A stretch of 64,000 nucleotides of DNA from Carya illinoinensis. Taxonomy: Eukaryota > Streptophyta > Magnoliopsida > Fagales > Juglandaceae. Numbering within the stretch: position 1 is the first letter of the stretch; every line of letters starts with the position of its first letter. The stretch is taken from positions 38,621,501 through 38,685,500 of the forward strand of contig NC_056755.1 of the NCBI RefSeq assembly GCF_018687715.1, read 5' to 3'. The position numbers were made by a program, and so were the translations under genes. Shown in pieces: positions 33,701 through 43,981 of this stretch. The notes under the pieces are model-generated. The model had not been told where the DNA came from. It did not search any database and worked only from the letters and a program-made list of their open reading frames with translations.

Positions 33701-35555
33701 AAAGAGATGTTTATCAATGGAGGTTGGAATGAAAAGTTGGTTAGAGAGACATTTATGCATGAGGAAGCTGATTTCGTATATGGGTTGCTAATTAGTCATG
33801 CCAATGCTCCTGACAAGAGAATATGGGCCTATACAAAGGATGGCTTATATCAATGTTTTAAAAATCGTTCCGTTCCGGCCGAAATGGCCGGAATTTTTCG
33901 TGCCAGAATAGTGACTGGAATGGGATAGGTATCTATTCCGTTCCGGGTCAAATTCCATCCGTTTCGGTCAAATTCCGGCCGCTCCGGTCAATTTCGGCCA
34001 GAATTTCGGTATTCCTGCCGAAATAGTAATTATTCGGTCCAAAATTAAAATTTAAATTAAAAAAAAATAAAAAATAACTCTTTTGTAAATAAGTTGAAAA
34101 ATAATGGATAAAATTGTACTTTTAGAATTCAAATACCCCTTTCCGTGCACTAGAAATATTGTTACTTTTAATAATCTGTCTATTCTTTAATTTTTTTTCT
34201 TTTATTTTTGTGTCTTAATTCAAGTTTGTGATTTTTTTCAATATATACTCATTTTATAAATCTTTAATTCTTCTATATATATACACATATACATATCACA
34301 CACTTACATATATATGTATTTATTTTATTAATTGTTAGTTTATATATACATATAAATATTTATATATAATATATAATTAATCCTGAAATGGTACACCGAA
34401 ACGTACCGGTACCGAAATATTCCACTCCAGTGCCTCAACCGGAATGGTCTCCGGAACGAATTTCAAAACTTTGGTTTATATAGTGTTAGGAGTGGATATC
34501 CTTTGGATAGATGCAGGAAATACAAAAATGAAGGGAGCTCAACTGAAATAAAATCCGGGAAGGTATGTTGGCAAAAAATATGGAAGCTCAATACTCCTGA
34601 AGTGGTAAAGATGTTTATTTGGAAAGCTATCATGAACTGTCTACCTACAAGGGCAAACTTGTATAAAAGGAAAGTGCTGGATTACCCCCTTTGCGGTATA
34701 TGTGGGAGGGAAGAGTAAACAGTCAGCCGTGTTTTATGGAGTTGTGAGGTCAGCAGCTGATCTCTGGGCTGATAATGCAAGCCCATTTCAGAAATGGCCT
34801 AGAATGGATGGGAACTTCACGAAGCTATGGATGCTAATGACTAAGAAGTTGGAAAATGCTGAACTGGACTTAGTAGCTACTGTTATGAGGAATATGTGGT
34901 GGAGAAGAAACAACTTTGTTTTTTAGGGAAAGTTTATAGGGCCTACTGTGCTGTATCAACAAGCTCAAGACTGTCTTTCAATGTTTATAGAGGCAAACGA
35001 GGAGAAAGGGAAAGAAAAAAAGGGAGGTGATATTTAAAGGGAAGTAGGGAGGTGGAGGAAATAGGGGCATGGTTGGGTTAAGGTGAATTGGGATGCAAGT
35101 CTCAGTTTTGAGTTGAAAAGAATGGGGGTGGGGATTGTGGTGAGGGATGAGAATGGGGAACTATTATTATCACCGTGCAATTCTATAGCAGGTATTTTTA
35201 CTTCAACTGCAGTCGAGATACAGGTGCTTTGGAGGGCTTTTCAACTATGTGCTGATTTAAATTGGACAAATGTCATTTTTGAGGGTGATGCATTGGGAAT
35301 TATACAAGCTGTTAACAGGAATAAATGCTGCTAGGAATGGCATAGACAGATAATGGAAGATCTACAATTGGTTTTACTCAATAGAAGGCATTGGTCAATA
35401 CAATATACAAATAGAAAAAACAATAGAGTAGCTCGTACTTTAGCTAAAATGGGATTACTTGTAACGAATTTGGAAATCTGGATGGAAGAGGGGCCTGTGG
35501 GCATTAGTTCCTTTGTGTTACAGGATAAATTTTGTAATGATCCAGTTATGAATTA
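30786..35555 (+). pseudogene. LINE 1 ORF2 (endonuclease/reverse transcriptase/RNase H), broken
   Basis: It begins MICLSWNCRGLDNPQTVQNL at the ATG within ATGA. The endonuclease keeps GDFN and SDH, but the usual METK reads MEVM. The reverse transcriptase has RPISLCNVFYKIIAKTLANR (about 32332-32391), RQGDPLSPYLF and LLFADDFLVF (about 32848-32880). The zf-RVT region follows the MITE (WKLNTPEVVKMFIWKAIMNC). RNase H (35083-35440) keeps NWDAS and EGDAL, but its NRKNNRVARTLA lacks the family His. Frames break at about 31240, 31667, 32220, 32521 and beyond. It cannot make an active enzyme. Confidence 0.85.
33851..34473. mobile_element. hAT-type MITE inserted in LINE 1, 623 bp
   Basis: The left end CAATGTTTTAAAAATCGTTC and the inverted right end (CAAAGTTTTGAAATTCGTTC) match at about 17 of 20 positions. 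Flanks are GCTTATAT (33843-33850) and GTTTATAT (34474-34481), an 8-bp duplication with one change, as expected for hAT transposons. GC-rich CCGTTCCGG/CCGGAA ends surround an AT-rich core, with no coding capacity. The LINE frame resumes after the right flank. Confidence 0.85.
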
Positions 35556-35627
35556 ATACAGTTAGTTCTTTTTTCAAAAAAAAAAATGCTCTTTAAAGGC
35601 TTTTATATATAAAAGGAGAACCTTATG

Positions 35628-36403
35628 TAGGGGTGTAAACCAATGCGTCGGCGTCGGTTTCGGCGTCAAACCAAAACCCCACCGATGTGGAAAAACGACA
35701 CAAATCTCGACCAAAACCGGCTGGAGAATGGGGAGGAAACCGTCATCCTCGGTTTTGGCATAACTCCGGTTGGTTTGTCGGCATCATCGGTTGCTGAGGG
35801 AGAGAGAGCGAGAGAGGGCGATGAAGCCGCGGTGACTGAGATTTTTGAGAGAGAGAGAGAGAGAGATAGAGAGAAAGCGAGAGAGAGAGGAGGGGGGCGA
35901 CGAAGCTAGCCTTGTGTGTGCCTTGAGAGAGAGAGAAAGCGAGAGAGAGAGAGGAGGGGGCGGCGGCGACATTGATGTGTTAAAGAAGTTAAAGAAGAGA
36001 AAGGGGACGGGCGCTGTGTTAACCCTAGGGTTAAACGGCACCATTCCTTTTATTATTTTTTTTAAATACTGAGTCCTAAAACGACGCCGTTTCACTTAAG
36101 TTTAAGTTAAACGGCACCGTTCCATAAGTGATGTTTTTAACGCACAGGCTTTAAACGGCGCCGTTCCACTTAAATGAATGAAACGGCGCCGTTTAGATAG
36201 GTATATTTTTTTAAAAAATATAAATATAAATAGTCGGCTGGTTTAGCGGTTTTTAGGGGGGTAAACCGCTGCCGAACCGACCAATTACGGTTTTGCATAA
36301 ATAACACCGATGGCCAACCGGTTCCCTACCGGTTTCGGCCGGTTCTGTGCGGTGGCGGTCGGTTGGCGTCGGGGGCGGTCGGCGGGATCGGTTCCTGTCC
36401 CTA
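35628..36403. mobile_element. hAT-like non-autonomous element with CGG-rich ends, tentative
   Basis: It starts TAGGGGTGTAAACC and ends GGTTCCTGTCCCTA (inverted TAGGGACAGGAACC). Both ends are rich in GGTCGG/CGGTTT words. Inside lie GA-rich microsatellites (about 35797-35960) and a cluster of AAACGGCGCCGTTT-like palindromes. No clear 8-bp duplication was found. GA/CT-derived open frames on both strands are not genes. Confidence 0.5.
36032..36194. repeat. Cluster of five AAACGGCGCCGTTT-like palindromes
   Basis: Copies at 36032 (TTAAACGGCACCATT), 36078 (AAAACGACGCCGTTT), 36108 (TTAAACGGCACCGTT), 36151 (TTAAACGGCGCCGTT) and 36180 (GAAACGGCGCCGTTT). The last two carry the perfect palindrome core AACGGCGCCGTT. 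Confidence 0.9.
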
Positions 36404-37110
36404 TATATATATTCGGCTTTTACAACATGGATATTGGAACATCTGTACAGAATTAGCATCTCATTTTTGTATATAAATTACATCACAGCTTTGTAAATAT
36501 ACGGCCTCGTTATGATTTAATATACCCCCAGCCCCCAATGCCCTATGCCGCCCTGTTTATGCAAAACACAGACCCAACCCCGCACGCCTCCCTTTCACTC
36601 TGCCCGTTTCCCTCTCTTCTCTGTGATTTGCTACTAGCAGCTGTGCTCGGCTCCATGCCATTGATCTTGGTTCGTGTTGCGCTGCTCTCCACAACTTCGA
36701 CCTTCCACACTGTGAAGCTCTGCTGCATCTTCGATCTCCATTCCACCAGTCCTTCTCGACTTCTCTCTCTCCCTTCTCTCTGCGATGGCTTTATAAATCA
36801 TTCGTTCTGTTTTGGATTTTTATAACTGTATGAGATGCTTGAAAGTTCTTAAATTACGTCTCCATAGTTCCTTCCCTAATAATTCAACTTCATACCTCGT
36901 TAATTCAAAGAGCATTCTACCATGAAGAAGTTGGTTGATTTTATTTCTATTTTTTTTATTCTGTTGTATAACTCCATTCTATGCTAGTGTTCTTGGGTTT
37001 TACACATTTTTCTCACCAACTCCATCAAAACCTTTATAGTTGAAAAAAAACACCCTGCCATGTGGATACATTTTTCATCACCATGAAAACATCCCAAGTA
37101 CAATTGGATG
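36404..37110. other. Non-coding spacer left of LINE 2
   Basis: A short pyrimidine-rich stretch at 36570-36780 resembles an untranslated leader but has no gene I recognise. The last 15 bases (37096-37110) are the left target duplication of LINE 2. Confidence 0.4.
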
Positions 37111-37275
37111 CATATATTTGGGCTTCCGAATTCGTGCCTTCTCTCTCTCTTTCTCGTCTAAGTCTGAGGCAAAGTAAGGTTTTATAGTCCCCCGGCTGGT
37201 GCAGGGTGGTCCTGTCTCTCCTCTGAGAGCTTGGTGTCTTACTCTTATCAAGCTCCTGGCTGTTAACAACCCACG

Positions 37276-38700
37276 ATGGAAGAAGAAGACCTTGCAAAGA
37301 GATGGGCAAGACTGAATCTGTCCTTGACAGAAAGTGAAGTGCTAAAAATTCCACCTGCTAGGTCTAAAAAGAATTTCTTACGTAGAAAACATTGTATAGT
37401 TGGGGGTGTCATGACTGAGAAAGGTATAAACAATGAATCTTTCAGATCAACAATGTCGCAAGTCTGGAGATTGGAAGGATGGGTAAAGTTCAAAGAATTA
37501 GGAGAACACAAATTCCTAATCGAATTTCAACTTCTGGTTGATAAAGAAAAAATGCTAGGAGGACGACCATGGTTCTTCGATAGAAATCTGGTGGCATTTT
37601 TAGAAATGGATGAGGATGATTCTTTAAATGCCACTAGATTTCAATTTGAACCTTTCTGGGTCCAACTTCACGGATTGCCGTGGGGAGCAATGACAGAAGA
37701 AGTAGGGATTCATTTGGGTTCCTCGGTTGGCCATGTCATTAGAGTGGATGCTGACTCCGATGGGGTTGCATGGGGGAAATGCATGAGAGTAAGAGTTGCT
37801 GTCGACTTACACAAACCCCTTCTACGGGGAAAGTGGATGGAACTAAACAATAGAAAACACTGGATCTCTGTGAAGTATGAAAGGCTGCAGGCGTTCTGTT
37901 TTCAATGTGGCACTGTTGCTCATAAAGGCAAAAACTGCACACTACAGAGGGATCATTCACAAAGCATAGAGTCAAAGCCTCTGCAGTTCGGACCATGGCT
38001 CAGGGCACAACCATTGAACTCTAAGATTTTTGATGCTAGACAATATGGGGGTACATTTGGTGGTCTAAACCAACAGCAGGGACAACAATCCGAAGATGTC
38101 AGGGGCAAGGATAAGGAAGCCAGCAGTGAGAAGGATATGAGGAAAGAAGAAGTCATAGCCTCTGTGGAAGTTCTTCAGAACCCAAGCTATCACGTTAGGG
38201 TAAACAGTTTTAAAAGGGGTAACCAAAATAAAGAGGATGCTATTTTTTCTATTTCTGGAAATTCTTCAAAGACAGAATCCCTAATTGATCCAATGAGTGA
38301 GGTAAATAATGATAGTCCCCCATCCAATTTGCTGAAGTCCTCAGATAACAAAGTATATAGTGCAAATATTGTATTGAATGCTGATGTTAGTGAATACCCA
38401 ACACTTTTGGAAAGTGATATGAAACAAGATAATTCTAGTATAATTGTGGATGTGCCCAGCAATGTTGGGGTTATGACCAGACAGAGAGGGGCCACCTGGG
38501 AAAGAAAAGCAAGAGAGGTTTTTCTCTCTAACCCTATGGACATGGTTTTAAATAGCAAAGGCAACAGGAAAAGAAGCTTGATTGGGCAATTGGAGTTACC
38601 TTTAAAAAACAAGAAGGCCAAAGGTAACAAAGACTCTGATGTTAATAATGACAGTATCAAACAGGTGGAGGCTGCTAGGCAGCCCCACCAACAGAAATGA
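37276..38700 (+). CDS. LINE 2 ORF1, DUF4283 + CCHC zinc-knuckle protein, intact
   Basis: A single open frame of 474 residues. Residues about 55-150 form the DUF4283 RNA-binding-like domain (MSQVWRLEGWVKFKELGEHK, GGRPWFFDRNLVAFLEMD). A linking segment with FEPFWVQLHGLPWG follows. The CCHC knuckle CFQCGTVAHKGKNC is at about residues 213-226. The rest is a charged, low-complexity tail ending QVEAARQPHQQK. The protein should bind LINE RNA in a ribonucleoprotein particle. Its TGA overlaps the ATG of ORF2 by four bases (ATGA at 38697-38700), which suggests coupled termination-reinitiation. It is intact although the partner ORF2 is broken, so this copy cannot retrotranspose alone. Confidence 0.88.
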   Translation: MEEEDLAKRWARLNLSLTESEVLKIPPARSKKNFLRRKHCIVGGVMTEKGINNESFRSTMSQVWRLEGWVKFKELGEHKFLIEFQLLVDKEKMLGGRPWFFDRNLVAFLEMDEDDSLNATRFQFEPFWVQLHGLPWGAMTEEVGIHLGSSVGHVIRVDADSDGVAWGKCMRVRVAVDLHKPLLRGKWMELNNRKHWISVKYERLQAFCFQCGTVAHKGKNCTLQRDHSQSIESKPLQFGPWLRAQPLNSKIFDARQYGGTFGGLNQQQGQQSEDVRGKDKEASSEKDMRKEEVIASVEVLQNPSYHVRVNSFKRGNQNKEDAIFSISGNSSKTESLIDPMSEVNNDSPPSNLLKSSDNKVYSANIVLNADVSEYPTLLESDMKQDNSSIIVDVPSNVGVMTRQRGATWERKAREVFLSNPMDMVLNSKGNRKRSLIGQLELPLKNKKAKGNKDSDVNNDSIKQVEAARQPHQQK

Positions 38701-41700
38701 AAGGCTTTAGTTGGAATTGTAGGGGGCTTGGGAACCCCCATACAATCCGAGAACTAAGCCTCTTAGTGAGGACAAAGTGGCCCGAGTTTATTTTTTTGAT
38801 GGAAACAAAATGTGGTGGAAATAGGGTGGAGGAGGTGAGGAGAAAACTGGGTTTTGACTGCTGCTTTGTGGTAGATAGCAGAGGCCTCAGTGGAGGATTA
38901 GCATTCATGTGGAAAAACAGTATGGAGTTCAGTTTAGAAAACTACTCGCAAAGTCACATTTCGATGACCATGTCTAATCAGGAAAGTGGTCAGCAGGTGT
39001 TGCTCACTGGATTCTATGGCTCTCCTGAAACAGCAAAAAGAGGGGACAGTTGGAAGCTATTGAAGATGATCAGCCCTAAAGAGAACAAACCATGGCTATG
39101 CTTTGGAGACTTTAATAAGATCCTGCATCACCATGAAAAAGTAGGTGCAGCCAGTAGACTAAGCTCTCAAATGGAAGCTTTTAGAAGTACTGTGGAGTGG
39201 TGTGGCCTAAGTGACTTAGGCTATGAAGGCTCAAAATTCACCTGGTCCAATAATAGAGAGGGAGTCCAATTCACCAAAGAGAGGCTGGATAGAGTCATGG
39301 GAAACTTGCTGTGGACTAGTCTGTTCTATGAATGTAGTGTCATTGCACTGGCATCTCAAACCTCGGACCACTGCCCATTAATGATCATTGCAAGAAGGAG
39401 AGTAAGATGGGGAACTGGTGTAGAGACAAAAAGAGAAGATTTTCAGATTCGAGGCAAGTTGGAATCTTCATGAGAATTGCAACAACATCATTAAATCCAA
39501 TTGGTCAAACCAGGATACTCAACAGGGTTTAAAGATCCATTCAGTCATGAGAAAGCTTAGGAGATGTAAGGACTCTCTAAAACAATGGAGTTCAAATCTA
39601 AGGAAAGAAAGGAGGGACATTCAAACTGATATGAATCAACTGTCCAGGTTGCAAGACTCGAACACTGGGTCAGATACAGCAGCTATCAAGGCTCTAAAAA
39701 AGGTTATTGACAAAGCTCTAGAGGAGGAGAATTTGAAGTCGAAACAGAGGGCAAAACAGGCTTGGCTCAAACATGGAGACAGAAACTCTAAATACTTCCA
39801 CAGGTGTGCTAACCAGAGGAGGAAAAACAATGAAATCTAAAAAATTATAAAGGATGAGGGCATTGAAACCACTGATCCGAGAGAAATCTTTGCATTATTT
39901 TCCCAGTATTTCCAAGACCTATTTACCTCATCTAGTCCAAGAGATGTGGATGTCTGTTTGAATCATGTCCATCACAGGGTTGATAGAGAGATGAACTCCA
40001 AGCTATCCAAATAGTTTACAGCAGAAGAGATAAAGGCTGCTCTTTCTTAGATGAATCCTATGGGAGCTCCTGGCCCGGATGGTTTTCCAGCCTTATTTTA
40101 CCAGTCTCATTGGGAAGTTGTAGGAGAGGATATCACTAAAGCAGTTCTGGAAATATTAAATGAAGGTGGTGAGATTGCTCCTATTAATAATACCTTCATT
40201 GTCTTAATTCCAAAAATTAAGAATCCTCAGAAAGTACTGGATTATAGGCCTATCTCCCTCTGTAATGTCATCTACAAAGTGGTCTCAAAAGTTCTATCCA
40301 ACAGGCTGAAGGAGATCCTTCCTCTCATCATTGTCCCAACACAGAGTGTTTTTATCCCCGAGAGAATGATCCTTGATAATGTCATTGTAGCCTTCGAAAC
40401 TCTTCACTCAATGTCCACTAAAGGCAAAGGGCAGCAAGGCTATATGGCTATCAAGTTGGACATGAGCAAGGCCTATGATAGGGTGGAGTGGGAGTTCTTG
40501 AGAATGGTCATGGAAAAAATGGGATTCAATACTAGATGGATTAGACTAATCATGCAATGTGTCTCTACTGTGTCCTATTCTATTCTTATTAATGGAAATT
40601 CACAAGGCAGCTTCATTCCTTCAAGAGGCATTAGACAGGGAGATCCTCTCTCTCCCTACTTGTTTATTTTGGTGGCTGAGGTGTTGAGCTGTTTGTTAAA
40701 CCATGCTGAAGACTCCAAAGTGATTCATGGCTTTCCAATTGGCAGGGGGAAACTCAGCATCAACCATCTATTTTTTGCGGATGATAGTTTGCTCTTCTGT
40801 CGAGCTAATGCAAGGGAGTGGTCCTCTATCCATTTTCTGTTAAACCTCTATGAGGAAGCATCTGGCCAGAAACTAAATAAGACAAAAACCTCTATCTTTT
40901 TTAGCCCAAACACTAAAACAGCTACAAAAGAATACATCTTAAGCCTTACAGGTACCAGATCTTCATCTTGTTATGAAAAGTACCTTGGACTACCAGCTCT
41001 CATAGGTAGGTCCAAGAAGGCTGCCTTCAAGAGCATCATCAATAGAATCAAAGCAAGAGTAGGAAATTGGAAAAATAAGTTCCTCTCTCATGCAGGCAAG
41101 GAAATTCTTCTTAAGGCTGTGATACAGGCCCTCCCTACTTATTGCATGGGGGTTTTCAAAATGCCCAAAGCCTTGCTAAGCGACATTAACAGAATCATGC
41201 AACACTTCTGGTGGGGCCATCGACAAAATGAAAGAAAGGTGCACTGGGTGTCTTGGGGTCAAATGGGAAGATCGAAAGCTGCAAGAGGGCTGGGATTTAG
41301 AGACCTTGAGGTCTTTAATTTGGCATTGCTGGCAAAGCAAGGTGGAGACTTGTTCAATACCCAAGCTCTCTAGTTGCTCAAGTTCTGAAAATGAAGTATC
41401 ATCCACAACATGACTTCTTCCAAGCCAAAGTGGGAAATAGGCCTTCCTTCATATGGAGAAGCTTTTGTGCAGCAAAGGGACTTCTAGTTAAAGGCTCATT
41501 GTGGCGTATTGGAAATGGTTCTAGAGCTAGAATATGGAAGGACAGATGGCTGCCTCAACCTACAACATACATGGTCCAATCTCCAGTTCAGTTTCTACAG
41601 GAAGATGATAAAGTGGAAAGGCTGATTAACAGTGAAACTAGGCAATGAGATAGAGGTTTGATCTCAGATGTTTTTGATCCAGATACAGTTGCTATGATAC

Positions 41701-42810
41701 TTAAAATTCCCATTAGCTCCTTGGGTATTGAAGATAAACTAATCTGGTTGGGCACCAAAGATGGTTCTTTCATTGTCAAAAGCGCTTATCATATGCAGAA
41801 AGAGGCTATCGAAATGCATAGAGGGTAGTCATCAAGAGGGACACAAAAACAGAGAAGCTGGTTTGAGTGCTGGAAGTTGCAGGTCCCTAATACCACCAAA
41901 ACTTTCCTATGGCGTGCATGTCTTGAGGCTCTTCCCACCATGCTCAACCTGTTTAAGAAGAAGATAGTGGACTCCCCTTTGTGCCCCATCTACTGCAGAG
42001 AAGAGGAGACCACCATCCATGCTCTATGGAGCTGCAGTTCAGCCATGGATGTTTGGGGTCAAGGCCATGTCTTTTTTCAAAAAAGCACTTTGAGGGAAGC
42101 CAGCTTCAAAGAGTTGTATGAACGACTCATTCTACAGTGTGAAAGGGATTTACTTGACATGTTTTCAGTCATTGCTAGGAGCATATGGTTAAGAAGGAAC
42201 AAGTTGCTGTTTGAAGGGTCATTCTTGCACCCCAAACATTATTCTGAGGCAAGCAACCCAGTCCCTAGAAGAGTTTAAGACAGCTCAAGCTAGTAAGATG
42301 GTTAAATCTCAAGTGGCCTCTATTCACCCCTCGAGATGGACCCCTCCTCCATCTAGTTGGGTAAAATTAAATTGGGATGCTGCTGTGAATGTGGATCAGG
42401 GTAGGGTGGGAATAGGTCTGGTGGCCCGAGACCATGAGGGTTCCACTTTGGCCACTAAGAAGCTCTTTGTTCCCTGCTTGGCTGAACCTGTGTTGGTTGA
42501 AGCCTTAGGAGCTTTTCATGCAGCTTCCATGGCAAGGAATTTGGGGTTGAGCTCGGTTATTCTGGAAGGAGATGCACTCCAGATTGTGGCAGGGATCAAC
42601 CACCTTTCTGAAAGATGGGATAGAGTTGGCATGGTTTTGTTGGACACTAGGGTGGTGCTGTCCAACTTGTTCCAGTGGAAGGTGGCTTTTGTTAGGAGGA
42701 GTGGCAACCAGTTTGCTCACGGTCTAGCTAAGGAATCTTTAGAGCTTGGTGAGAGTTCAAATGGATTGGTCTATAGACCCCTTTGTAATCATGTTCCATC
42801 TTTCCCTTGA
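38697..42810 (+). pseudogene. LINE 2 ORF2 (endonuclease/reverse transcriptase/RNase H), few breaks
   Basis: The APE-type endonuclease spans 38697-39410 and keeps WNCRGLGNP, FLMETK, GFYGSPE, GDFNKILHH and SDH. After a frameshift near 39440-39470 comes the linker KQRAKQAWLKHGDRNSKYFH. The reverse transcriptase (40051-41330) keeps GAPGPDGFP, YRPISLCNVIYKVVSKVLSN, LDMSKAYDRVEW, RQGDPLSPYLF and the catalytic FFADD. The zf-RVT motif is in 41877-42060 (TKTFLWRACLEALPTMLNLF). RNase H (42355-42740) keeps NWDAA, EGDALQI and NQFAHGLAK. Stops lie at about 39838, 40012, 40048 and 41646, with frameshifts near 41370 and 42270. The catalytic motifs themselves survive. Confidence 0.9.
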
Positions 42811-42857
42811 AGGTGAATGAAAGTATGATTTTTTCAAAAAAAAAGTACAATCGGATG

Positions 42858-43509
42858 ATTTTACTGACAGATGAACTGGCAATTTTTAAAATGTTGTGTT
42901 GGCACTAGTCGAGAGAGAAACTTGTGAAATTGTGGTAATGTCAAATTGAAGCATGGAATTATTAGCAATTCTATAAGATCCATCTGAAAAGTAGTGCATC
43001 AAAGATCTCCACTTCTTCTTTCTCTAATCATGGTGAATGAGCAATTGTTTTTCTTTTTTTCTTCTTTTTTTGGGAGGGGAGGTGGGGAGGGGGGCAGTAG
43101 TGCTTGCTAGCGGGTGAAGAGGCTATTTGAGAGATGAAAAGTGACATAGGCAAGGATGTAAGATGAAGTTAGATGTAAGAGAGATAGGCTGATTGTGAAT
43201 GTGTATAAGAGCTATGACAGTTTATTAACAACTTGAGACATAAATCTGTGGAAGTAGGTCAGAAATCCTAGTCTTTCCTAAATCCTTTTTTTCCCTTCCT
43301 TTAAAAGTTGATCTTTTCCCCACTTGTACAAACTAGCTATATATATGCAACTATTTACACTTGAAGGATTGACATGACGACTCTGGAAGGAAATTAACTC
43401 TTGTAGAAGAGGGAGTAACAGAGAGATAGGCAGAGGCAGTGACGGGATTTGTATTTTTGTGACTCGTGAGTTGCGATTAATCGTTTTTTATGATTATTAT
43501 TAGGAAAAT
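42858..43509. other. Non-coding spacer right of LINE 2, upstream of the MADS relic
   Basis: No gene is seen. A poly-T/G-rich stretch lies near 43050-43095. This is the likely old promoter side of the MADS-box gene that starts at 43982. Confidence 0.35.
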
Positions 43510-43672
43510 TCTATATACCACACTATCATCCTACTATATAAGATGTGACATATTTATCATCATTGGATGACCATTTATTGAATGATTTGTTATCATTCAA
43601 TAGTGATAAATAATATATCACATCTTACATAGTAGGATGAAAGTGGAATGGTGGTGTGATAGATAATATTAC
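43510..43672. mobile_element. Foldback MITE, ~160 bp
   Basis: The left arm CTATATACCACACTATCATC, then CTACTATATAAGATGTGACA, is inverted relative to the right arm (TGTGATATA...CATCTTACATAGTAGGAT...GTGGTGTGATAG). The arms include ATCCTACTATGTAAGATGTG-like blocks and meet around TTTATTGAATGATTTG. There is no coding capacity. Confidence 0.8.
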
Positions 43673-43981
43673 TCAAAGTAATCGCTCTTAGATTATGAAT
43701 TTCACTTTCAAGTATAGAAACTGGTCACGTGATGGCATTGGGGTTTCTGGATTCATAGATCCTACACAAGAATTCAAATATTGGTGATGATTTTGTTATA
43801 TTTTTTACTAAATTTAAATCCCTGCATCTGTATTGACTACAAAGGGCTTAGGATTCACTAGTATGTTAGTGAAAGCACAAAATTACACTTAATGATCATT
43901 TTTTATTTATTTATTTAACTTTAATCCAGATTCTTCATCTAAATTTCATCTAAACACATTTGCAATTTGTTTGTTTAGAAA

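Larger units (their letters stand above)
29389..35582 (+). mobile_element. LINE/L1-type retrotransposon 1, decayed
   Basis: The target duplication is AAAATGGTCTTTAAATG (29372-29388) against AAAATGCTCTTTAAAGG (35583-35599), 15 of 17 bases matching. The 3' end is a short A run at about 35577-35586. It carries an ORF1 with a zinc knuckle and an ORF2 with endonuclease, reverse transcriptase, zf-RVT and RNase H regions, all with stops or frameshifts. A 623-bp hAT-type MITE sits inside ORF2 (33851-34473). Without it the element is about 5.6 kb, close to the second LINE. Confidence 0.88.
37111..42842 (+). mobile_element. LINE/L1-type retrotransposon 2, nearly full length
   Basis: The target duplication AAGTACAATTGGATG (37096-37110) against AAGTACAATCGGATG (42843-42857) matches at 14 of 15 bases. 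The element has a 165-bp leader, an intact ORF1, an ORF2 with all domains but several breaks, and a 3' A run at about 42836-42844. Better conservation than in LINE 1 indicates a younger insertion. Confidence 0.92.

Noticed and set aside
35643..36095. Arg/Glu- and Ser/Leu-rich open frames
   Set aside because: They are translations of a GA/CT microsatellite inside a hAT-like element.
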